From assembly GCA_026874595.1 (NCBI GenBank), contig CM049309.1, positions 44,717,079-44,781,078 on the forward strand: DNA of 64,000 nucleotides, given 5' to 3'. This DNA is from Sipunculus nudus (lineage: Eukaryota > Annelida > Sipuncula > Golfingiida > Sipunculidae). Below, in pieces: positions 40,301-52,300 of the stretch (the first letter of the stretch is position 1; each line of letters starts with the position of its first letter). The notes below the pieces were generated by a model that saw only the letters and a program-made list of their open reading frames with translations, was not told the origin of the DNA and searched no databases. The position numbers were made by a program, and so were the translations under genes.

Positions 40301-43300
40301 TTGCAAGCGATGCTACCATTATCATGGTTCACCTGTGCAGATGTAGCATCTTATTCACAAAGTTTTCATTTTCATGATGAGGTTCTTAGGGGATTTTTTC
40401 AGGCTGCTTAGGAGGCCCTGCCAGGGATAAGAGTGAAACTTGTGAAATAAGACTACCCTTGGGACTGGGGAAAAAATGTCTTAATTCTTAGGTGGTCTTA
40501 TTAGACAAGTCAGTTATTATAGTCCGTTTCATCCCCTCATGTCCACCTGTTTTGCTATGAAAATTTTCATTTTTTTTACATTTCAAGGGAAACAATTATA
40601 GTGTAGAGGAAAGGATTACAGAACCTAATTTTCAACTAGGTAACTAAATTCATACCTTATTCCTTATTTGAGTAACAGAATTTTCTGACAATATGAGAAA
40701 TCAGTCTACATTTTACAACATATCAGACCCACTTATGGCAGTCAAGGTCATTGGTCACATGCAAAAACAGCCTCAACTGACAGCTCTGCTGATTGGATGA
40801 TCTCATGTAAACACACTAAAAATATAACCAGCTAAAACAAAGATGGCTACTTATGGAGGGACACACAATATCTGCCAGATCATGATAAAGAGACTAAAAT
40901 GTTGTGAAACATGAACAGGGGATTTATTGTAAAATTCTTAACTGCCATATTAGGTTGTCACTTCCATATGTTGCTTACTTGAAAAATATTGAAAAATATA
41001 AACTTTTAAGTAAATCATCTAAAAACAAGGGACCTATGGGTCACTGTGCTCAGCTGACGTTAACCTTGAAGGTGAAAATCTAAAATAGTATCTAATGGAG
41101 ATAAAGTGTAAGAGGAAGAGGTAATAAAGGCCATGGTTGGTTTATATGATTGGTTTGTATTGATAAGCAAGAAATTGTTGCAAAAAATATTTTGTGACCT
41201 GACCATGTGTTTCCTAATGTTGAAACTAAAGTATGTGAGCAGTTTGTGAACAAATGATCTGTACTATTACAATGATCATTAGTTGGTTTTTCGATTAACT
41301 GTTGACATTTCAGTAGTTTACACATTTGTTCAATTGAATCTATTTTTTTGTATAATATATATTATTGAATATATATGTATTTATTTATGAAATGTATACA
41401 GTTGAAATATAGCTAATTAACAACATAAAACAGGGCAAACAAAGCCTGATCTCAAATTCTGCTGAGGCAGGAAAATAATGAAGAAATGTTTGTATTAAAT
41501 CCTGATTTTTTTATCACATCAATTATTTTCTAATTTAAGTTTATATTTCTATACATTTCCAATTTAACATATATATCTGAATATAAAAGTTGATTCATAA
41601 TTCTCAATTGCATCATCATAAATCTCAATCTTGTCAGATAACACCACATCATGCATACAAATGTTTATTTATTTTTTACCACAAAAATATATCTTTTAAA
41701 TCTGCAAAACAATAAATATCTAAAAATAATACTTGATTTAGATTTCACAATTTTTAATTGTGTCTTTATTTATCCATAATGTGCTTCATATTTTATAATA
41801 ATTTAAGCATACTGATGGGTTCCTTTATATTTGTTAAAATCATTTAAAAGAAAATTGATTTCTTTAAAAATGCAACATTACACAACATTGCATCTTCTGG
41901 ATTACACCTTGAATTATTTTTTCAAGGAAAGTTTTTGCATATCGGAGTGGAAACAGCATTACAATTAAGGAGATACAGTGAAAACAATAACAATTACTGC
42001 ATAACACTTGGTGGGTTGGGTTTGGGGGGGGGGGGGGGGTGATTGGGGTGGTGATATGAAAATAACTGTACACCTGTCACAGCAGAGGATCTCCCCCAGT
42101 GACTGTAACAAATCAGAAACCCTGGCATAGCTGACTTCCAGTGACCTGGAGTGGGACCCTGCATCTGTAATCAAAGCAAGTGACTACAGAAAAAAAATCA
42201 ATAACTAGCTTAATTTTCAAGCTTTTATTTCCAAATTTCAGATTTAGACAAACTAAATATTTATGTTTACATGCTGTGAAAATTAAATCAATGGTGCTTA
42301 CAGGAAAAAAACGTGCCATGGTCAAAGTTGGGCAAAATTTAAGGTACTGATTTTTTTTTTATGCTAATAACTTAAAAAATTTACAAAATTCAGATCTAAT
42401 TTTGGGTAAACAATTGAATCTTAATTAAACATAGTTATATACTTGAAAAAATACTCTAGTTTCAAAATTTTTCATGTTAAGTGAGTTATTATTTTTCCTG
42501 ATTTTTTACAAAGTCCAATATGTTTGGGCCCACAACCTAAAGAATTTATACTTTACAGACTTAATTTCTGGCATGTACATAGGAACTATACAGAGGAATA
42601 TTTATGGTAAATATGAGGAAAAACAGATGAGTGGTTTTGATATGAGGCAGTCCTGAAGTGTGAAAATAGGATTTTAATAAAAAAATTGAGGTTTTTCCTT
42701 AATTTCTCAAAGGAACGAAGTCGCAAAGACCCAGTTTTCGGCTTGGTAGGAGATCTTGGGGACATCTAACATTATGCTGAATTTTGGATTCCTAGGTCTT
42801 ACGGTTTCAAAACGTGCCACATCTACGGACGGACAGACGGACGGACGACGGACAATGGACCACGACTATAGCTCAGATGACTTATAGTCAGCTGAGCTAA
42901 AAACAGGTGGACAGCAGGTGGTGAAATGGACTATACCAATGTGAATGTTTATGATTTAATCAAAGGAGGCCTTAACTTAGCCCTACAATAGGTATTTTAT
43001 TTATATACATTTTCAACAACTGTTGGTCCAAATATTAATAAAGTTTTGAATTTTAATGTAAAAAAAGTAAAACAAAACAAAACAAAAAAATCTGTGGAAT
43101 GACTTACGTGAAGGGAAAGTATCAGTCCATTATCATTAAAATGAATGTGAAAGTCATGAGAACTTTTCTGAGAAGTCCTGACACAATTGATATGTTCACC
43201 ATCTTTCATTTCAGTGGCTCTAGTTTATAATGAAAAAGGGAAATTTTCTCTTTTTTTTTATTCCTAAAGTGATGTCCTAGTATATTTATTTACATGGCAT

Positions 43301-46300
43301 TATTGATGACTGCAATTTTATTTATTATTATAGCATTTTATGTGCATCAATGTGGATTCCAGGCTTACAAATTGATGATAAGGAGGATGATTTTGATTAT
43401 TATTAATTTATTGTTATGTCCATTATTATTATTTTAATTATCTCCATTATTATTATAATATACATTATTATTATTATTATAGATTCAAAAGGCAAGGACC
43501 AATTCTTTGTAACACACTAGGTAATATCATGATCATACCTGAACATACAAGTACTGGGCCTGTGGGTCACTAACAATTTCTATCCCTGAGACAACATTTA
43601 TCTCTGAACACATGTGGCAGTGTCTCTGGTAACACACCTCCACATTTAATTAATCCCTGGCCACTGTTTGAGAGAGAACAGTGAACACCTGTTACCAGGA
43701 AGTTAAACAACAGGGATACAAAGCTGGGGACCTAAAAAGCATTAAAATTTCCACCTACACACAAATCTCATCTTTCCACTAACACTATCCAACTGATGTT
43801 TTCATACCAGTGAAACATAATACAGACTTCCTGTATGACAATGGAATTACCATGAACACTCTGTTTTCAATTTTTCATAAGGTCAAAGATTCTCCTTTTT
43901 CACTTACATTTAAATGGGACTGTAAATGTACTACCTGAGTAACATGTACCTCCCAGTACTGGTAAACTAATAGAAGTATTGAACAGTTTAAGTGATAAAA
44001 AATAATTATTATGCTACATCATTTTCATAAGTCAAAGTGAAAGAGGTTCTCTGAATCTGCCCTGACAGTAAAGCTTAAATTAATAATATGAATGTCTCTG
44101 CTTAAAGAGGCCTGTTCCAATATTGGACATCAAACAACTAAAAAAAATCCCTTGATCCTTTCATAAAAACAGGCCAGAAAATGCCAGTCCCACCACACAC
44201 AAGCTGTTTGTTTTGTTTATACCCACAATGACATGTGGGTCAACTTCTGCACATATGCAACCAACCACTTTGGGTCACGTTTTTTTTTCATTTGTCAACA
44301 TAGTAGTGTTTACTAACAAGCTCATACTTCCATTACAGAGGTGTTATAAGAACTTTTCAGAAAAGGAATTACCTAGAGTTCAATGATATATACAGAGAGT
44401 ATACCAGAAATCACGCAAGTTTAAAAGAAAGGGTAGAAGAACAGCTGACTTAAATAGAAAACAAGAAATCAGAACACTGACAGGTCAGGAAGGGCCCCGC
44501 AAATGGGGCACAGACTCCTCGTGTGGGCCGAGTGATGCTTGAAAAAATATAATAAAGGACCTGGTTACATGCAGGCACAGAGGGAATGGACCCAAAACAG
44601 TATTTAAACATCTGAACCAAGATGCATGTTAAGCTGTGAATGAATGAAAGTCATGTATGAAGGTGCATCTCAAGCAACAGAGGCATATTACATCTGATGT
44701 ATTAAACTTTGAGCCTGTCACTGTAAGCCTGGTCAGCATATAAATCAGAAGAATGGTCCCGTGACCTTGAGCTTTGAACTTGTGATGTTGAAATCAATAT
44801 GCATGGTTCTTCCCCTTTTGTTAGGTATTAAATCAAAAAGTGAATGATTTTGGATGAAACATTTACAATGCCTCCACTACCTTTTTAAAAATCTAGGTAC
44901 TGTGACCTTGACCTTTTACCTCATGACCTACCCTCTTTACACAGCGCTTTAACTATAGGCCTACTTCCTATATGGAAAGTGCTGTTTCTTATGACCGTAT
45001 ATCCTGAATTGCTACACCAGAGGGGAGCACTGTATTTTTGTCCAATCAGATGAAACCTTGTGCTGGAAGACACGGCCAAGCGAGGAATACACGGAGCCAA
45101 TCATGTTCATATCGCTTTGAGTGACAGCTCATCGCCCTGGTAACTGTATGAACAGGCCACAGGCTCAGAGAGAATAGCCTCAGATGTGGTTTACTTAGGG
45201 CCATGGGCACATAGGATGCCCGGTCGGTGAGCTGTAATTCAAACAAAACATAACAACAAAGGCTGAGTGCACACCTCACTGGCTGGTTTCAGTTCTGCAG
45301 ACACCAGACACATGGCTACGCTAACACAGCCATACTTTCAGAATCGAATCGGTCGATGATGTGAGAATGCGGAGGGAGCAATTAAAAATACGAACGTAAA
45401 CTTGTCTTCAAATGGCACTTGAGGCCCAACTATGGGCAGAGCCAGGATGCCTGTCACGTGTTTGTTTATTGGCATCTGGTTGGCTGCTTGTCACATCATA
45501 CGCACGTTTTGTTCAGCGGACATCGAACCACCATCTGGTGTTTAAATATATCATAAACGGTCAAAGCTGGCAGTGTGAAAATCAGTTGCTTCTTTAGAAG
45601 CGTAAGATTTCCGCTGCCTCGGGAGCGTACTCATGACCTGAAAATCAACAGGGTTCCTGCTTTATTGGTAGGCCATACAGAAGTCAAGTTTTAGATCCAT
45701 GTCCATCCAAACTGAAGTTATCCACTTGAAATAAACTTGTGGACAGCTGGCTCCTGTGATCTTAACCTTAAACCTTGTGACAGGAATCTTCCCCTATCAG
45801 CAGGTGAGCTATGTGCAAGATGTAAGGTCTAGGATGAAAAGTTTGGCCTAAATGCATCCACAAACTTTTTAAAGGTTTGAGTCCTGTGACCTTGACCTCA
45901 AAATCAACAGGGTTCTTGCTTTAGTGGTGGGCCATATATAAGTCAAGTTTGAGATAATATATGTCCATATGTCTATCCATACTGGACTTATCATCCGGAA
46001 ACCAATTTGTGAAAGGACAGGCACACAGACAGACAGGCACACAGACAGTGGACAGGGTGATTACTATAGGGCACAGCTAGAAGCAGGGCCCTAATTAAAG
46101 CTATCAAATTGTTTAACGTATAAAAATGCAAGTAAAAACAAAGCCTTTGATAAAGACATTCACTGCTATAAATGTTGGTACAAGGATAGACCAATGAGAA
46201 ATCACATTTATTGGCAAGTAAATATTTATATTGTGAAAATTTATGACTGTATTCTTTTTAAAAATTGAAGGAAAACTGCTTTCATTCTGAAATATATAAA

Positions 46301-49300
46301 ATGTTTTACTCACCAAAAGCGAGACTTTAATGATCAACACTGTTTAGCAAATAATGTGAACCAGTTTGTTAGGTCAGAAATTCTGGTCCAGACTTCATAT
46401 CAAATCACAGAACCTCTTACAAATCACCACCAAAATCAATATATCTGTTATTCCCAATCTTCAACTTTGTGTCCTTCTTCATGTACCAACCATTTCAATG
46501 TATTAAGTATACATTTATAAACTTTTAACTCTTTCTGGCAACAAATTAGCAAATTATCAATGGAGAAAATTGTTAAATTTTTCAGAATGTTCATTTGTTT
46601 TACTCTGAGGAGATATACATAAACAAGTGCCATCAAACTTTTAAAAATATAATTGGTATATAATATAAAGTATGCCTATGCCTACAACTATGCTGGAAAC
46701 CAATGAATGTTACATTTTCATTTTTTTTAGTTCTAAATAAGTTATGTACAGCATTGTATAGTGTATCACAACAAAAGAAATACTTAAGACTAAGAATAGA
46801 ATGTAAATCATGTCCACTGAACAGACTCTGTCAAAGGTCGTAATGCAGAGCATATTCTTTAATACACTGTTTTAAGGTTTAACAAAAACAGTACATCTGA
46901 ACCCAGGTTCAAACAAAAGCAACACAAACGTACATAATACGCCCGTTGTGTATCTGGTGACCTCTGACCTCATTAAGTATATGTGAATTTCTATGAGAAG
47001 GTAACTCAGGTGAGAAACTATTGGTAAATATGTATATAGAGTTTCATGAAAATCCATAGGGTTTTTAGTTTTTTTGTCATCAAGGAGCCTCCAAAGTGTG
47101 GCGACCTCTGATCTCATTAAATATGCATGGATGTTGCATATAATCAAACTCGGGCTAGATAATCTGTTGGTATGTAGTTATGGTGAGTTTCATGAAAATC
47201 CATAAAAGCCCCAGTAAGTTATCAAGGCGACAGTAATAGTTAACGGACAGATGGTCGGTATACCATAATACTCGCATCATAAGACAGATGTAAAAAAGAG
47301 AATCTGTGGCTAATATTTAGAATCAATGTGAGAACTATCAGGGCCTTTCAATATTTGAAATTTTAACTTCCTGCTTAGCACTTATATGATTTGTGCCTTG
47401 CTGAAGTTTGGACCCATGGTTGTAATCTATTCTAAAAACTACATACAAAAATGTCAAAGAGAGAGAAAGAGAGAGAGAGGGACTGACCTTCATCCACGAC
47501 CTCCTCTTCAGCTGCAGGCTTGACTGCAGGTTCTGCTTTGGGACTGACAGCTTTCTTCTTACTCTGACAGAATGGAAAGGAAAACTAAGTCCGTGTAGGT
47601 CAAATTTGTTTAATTGCTCCCTTGAAAGTCTATGTATAAGTTAAGTGGGGCATGAGTTGCATTACAGCTTTGCTGTTGGATAGTTACCCTATTTATTCCC
47701 AGGGCCAAGACAAATGACTACAAATTCACTCAGAACATATAACCACACTGAAAAGAATAAATTTAAGCTTGTTGCAGAATCCACAACTGTGCTGTAGGGC
47801 AGTAGAGCAAATCAGAATAAGTGTCTCAGGAAGTTTAGACCAGCTCTTCTGTGAATGGACATAGGAACAAATCAGGAGTCACACACCAGGGTGACTGGCT
47901 GAGGTTCAGTTAATAAGGAGTCCTGAACCATTGGGCAAGTCCTGAATGTTTATTTAATATTTAATGGTCAGGCAAGCTTTTTCTCATAGGACAAAACCAT
48001 GACCTGTTGGTGTTGGGGTTTACTGAACTGAATGAGGATGAAAATAAGCATACAATACAAAGCCTTGTTAAGCCTTTGGGATTTTAGGATTTAATAAGCA
48101 TTGACTTGGAATAATCCTTTCATTATGACAGAGTAAATCCCTGAGGATCTATTGAGATTTCCCCAAGTTTGCTGTTGAGGCTCCAAAAAAACTTTCTTTC
48201 CAAGTCTAATGCTTTTGCCAATAGGCAAATGTTCTACCACAGGCAAACCACAAAATTATTATTACATATACATAACTTAGCTATCTGTAAAATTCAATGT
48301 AACTGGGATTCCTAGTATAGCATATTGGTAGTATTTGCACTTGATCAGGGTTGAGAGATTTTTCTGGAGACCTAAAACTACAAGAATTAACAGGCTCGAA
48401 ACACCAAGAAGGCAAAGTGTAAAGTCAGATGAGAATGACATTGTAGCTGATATCAGACTATAAACTTACTTTGCCTTTATGAATGGTTTTGTAATGTTTG
48501 CATGTAATGAATCATACAGGATTTTACAAGGTCAAGGGCACAGAAATACAACACAATGCTACTCAGAGGACGGTCTCAAGCTGGGAATCTATCTGCAGAG
48601 TGTTTGGTGGCTATTAGACATGTGGTGGCAGAGAAAAACTGGATTAATGCTAGGGGGCGACAACGTTTACACTGGTGATTTATAGTAAGATTACATGTAT
48701 ATACTGGCCCTTTTACTAGTATTGGTGCCAGGGTTACTTTAAACACATTTAAATGCGGACTAATCAGATAATACAAACAAAATTACAATGCAATTACCTG
48801 ACACAACATCAGATATTTATAAGACAAATGTAAGAAGATGGTTCTGCATTTAAAGTGTAGTATTAGGTCAGAATATAATCCTTCTGCCTATTACTACTAC
48901 AATTATTGCAGAATATTTTCATTATTATTAAAAAGCAGAACCTTAATGACCCACATTTAGTTTATCTGAGACTTTGTTTATCTTAATTCATTTTTTTTTT
49001 AATTAATTGCAATATTATTTACACTAATAGTGAAAAATCTTTTGGATCAACACATTCAACAGCCCAAGAGATAGGATAAATTAAAATATGCTACATAAAT
49101 TTACAATTTAAATGTATAATATATTAATAACTGAACATAATTTAGCTGAAACCTGTTTGTGTGAAGGGTTCAAAAACTTCTTATATATAACGATAATATC
49201 TGAAAAAAGGCTGAGCAAGTTGAATTATACAAGGGTGGCTGTGGAAACTTATTGTACTTAAATACAGTAAGAATGGTGCCTCTCAGACAGAACAGTGCTT

Positions 49301-52300
49301 GCCTATATGAACACTGATATATTAAAATGCCATTTCCTTTCTGTATCATATTTCTGTGTACATTGTTGTGGCAAGTTATAATAATGTATAGTCAGAAACA
49401 GTTATCATCACCGACCTAAAGATAAACATGATACTAGTTTCTGCTACATGTGTTTAACAATGTGTATGCATATAAAATGCACCAGCTGATATGTACAGAG
49501 ACGGACTGATATCAGTGTCCTCAAATGTGATTATTTTCCCATAGATCAATTGCATCTTTTTTCTATAAACTGATAAAATGGAAAGAGCTTGCTCTGCATG
49601 TAGTTAATGTGTGCAAGTTAAAACCCAAGGTTGTCTACATAACAGCTGCTGACCCGTAACCTAGTCAGTGACGCATATCATATACAACATAAGGAGTCCA
49701 GACCAGTGATACAGATCAATACATTATTATAAGTGTTCTGAAGATACCACAGTACATCACCAAAGCATCACTACTACTTTCCATTTATGTACCAAACAAT
49801 AGTGCAACTGACCTCTTTCATTACATAGAAATTAATAGTTATTTATCTGAAATAAATGTGGCAGATAACTCTGTTCTCCAGAAATATGAAGGATACACAT
49901 GTGAAGTACATATAAAATGTGAAAAATCCAAAATATTTAGGCTATCTGAAGGTCTTTCACACTAATTATTTAATTAATTCTCCTCTATGAATATGATAGG
50001 TGTCTTTCCAGTCCTGCAGGAAAATTCTTTGTGTTGATTTTTTTAAATTAAAAAGAAACACCAAGTCAAGGGTTGTAAAACCAAATCCAGAGAAAACCTG
50101 TATTTAAGTCTCCAAGAAACAATCTTAATTAATTTCTCAACCTATTTTTACTATTTTTTTAGAGTTCATAAAAAATATGTTGGGTTTACTTAAATTTATC
50201 TTTAAAAATGTGATGGTTTCCCAGAAACATAATGAACTTGCCATTAGGCATGTGAATTGAGGGGCCTCTAAATTGATTTAAATAATAAATTCTTTAGCTT
50301 TGGGTTGATTCTCGATTCAATTGTTACTTTTATACTTTTAATGGCTGTTAGATAATTTCAGCAAGTAAAGGGAATATGTTGCTTGCCCTCTGTTTATTAA
50401 TGCCATGTTTGTTTACTCTATCTTTAGTATTCTTGAATCCTCTGAGTTTTTTAATTTAAAACATTTCTTTTTATTTCACCAAAGCAAATATAAAATTTTC
50501 ATAATAACACTTCCTTATATGCACAGCTGACAGGTGCATTTCATTTGTTTTACTCCCCTAAATTAACACTTCCTCGTTTTAGGTGTGCGTGTATCTGTAG
50601 TACATTTCTATCATGGAACTGTTTGCCGCAAGTTGCTTGGTCAATACACTGCTGATAGATAGTAACAGTGATGTTGTTGAGTTTACAAGTACAATACCAG
50701 AGTCTGAGTGTAAGTCCAAGTCACTACTAGAGTCAAAAGTCAAAGAGGTTCAAGTCCAAGTCAGCCTACTTTGAGTCCAAGGCTTTTGGAATATGAATCC
50801 TAGTCCCAGTAAAAATGTCTTAATTAAAAGCACTTTAAACTAGAATACGGGTAGTCGACAAGCGACTACTTGTATCCGCCTAAATCAGAGTGGAACGGGT
50901 GAAGTGTTGCATATTAGCATGGATATTTTATCCCATGGCAGACAAACAGATGGGAGCTGTGCAAACATGGCTGCAGGTGGCGCCACCAGTTTTGCGTATG
51001 ATAAAGAGCTATGTGAGATTTATACACATGCAAAATTTTGGCCCAATCGGTCAAACGGTTCCCTAGATATGAGCTTGGATGTCTGCAGCGTAAACTTGAT
51101 TGTAGGAGGCGCCACCTGTCATAAAATCAGAAAAGCTATCCAGGATGTATAAGCATGCCGAATTTCAGGTGAATTAGTCAAACCATTGCAGAAATATGAG
51201 TGATTTTAACCCAAGGCAGAAGAACAGATGGACACTGTGCAAACATGGTTGCAGGTGGTGCCACCATTTTCGGTGTATGTTATAAAGCTCTCCAAGGGCT
51301 ACATTTGTGCAAAAAAATTTTCCTGATCGGTCAAACGGTTCCTGAGATATGAGCTTGGATGTCTGCAGCGTAAACGTGAATGTAGGTGGGCCACCTGTCA
51401 TAAAATCATAAAAGCTATCCAGGATGTATACGCATGCCAAATTTCAGGTGAATTAGTCAAGTCACTGCAGAGATATGAGTGATTTTAACCCAAGGCAGAC
51501 AAACAGATGGACACTGTGCAAACATGGTTGCAGGTAGCGCCACCATTTTTGGTGTATGTTATAAAGCTCTCCAAGGGCTACATTTGTGCAAAAGAATTTT
51601 CCTGATCGGTCAAACGGTTCCTGAGATATGACTTTTGATGTCTGCAGCGTAAACGTGAATGTAGGTGGCGCCACCTGTCATAAAATCAGAAAAGCTATCC
51701 AGGATGTATACGCATGCCCAATTTCAGGTGAATTAGTCAAGTCACTGCAGAGATATGAGTGATTTTAACCCAAGGCAGACGAACAGATGGACACTGTGCA
51801 AACATGGTTGCAGGTAGCGCCACCATTTTTGGTGTATGTTATAAAGCTCTCCAAGGGCTACATTTGTGCAAAAGAATTTTTCTGATCGGTCAAACGGTTC
51901 CCGAGATATGAGCTTGGATGTTTGCAGCGTAAACGTGAATGTAGGTGGCGCCACCTGTCATAAAATCAGAAAAGCTATCCAGGATGTTTACGCATGCCCA
52001 ATTTCAGGTGAATTAGTCAAGTCACTGCAGAGATATGAGTGATTTTAACCCAAGGCAGACGAACAGATGGACACTGTGCAAACATGGTTGCAGGTGGCGC
52101 CACCATTTTTGGTGTATGTTATAAAGCTCTCCGAGGGCTACATTTGTGCAAAAAAATTTTCCTGATCGGTCAAACGGTTCCCGAGATATGTGGGTTTATG
52201 TGTGGAAACAGACGCACAAACGGACGCAGAGTGCAAAGGAAAGGTCAGAGGTCAAAACAAAATCGGGGCGCAGCAGTTCACATGTGACCCGAACATAATC

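Noticed and set aside
51174-51954. Repeated 70-88-codon minus-strand frames (MAPPTFTFTLQTSK...)
   Set aside because: They follow the 280-bp unit of the family A element and are a repeat by-product.
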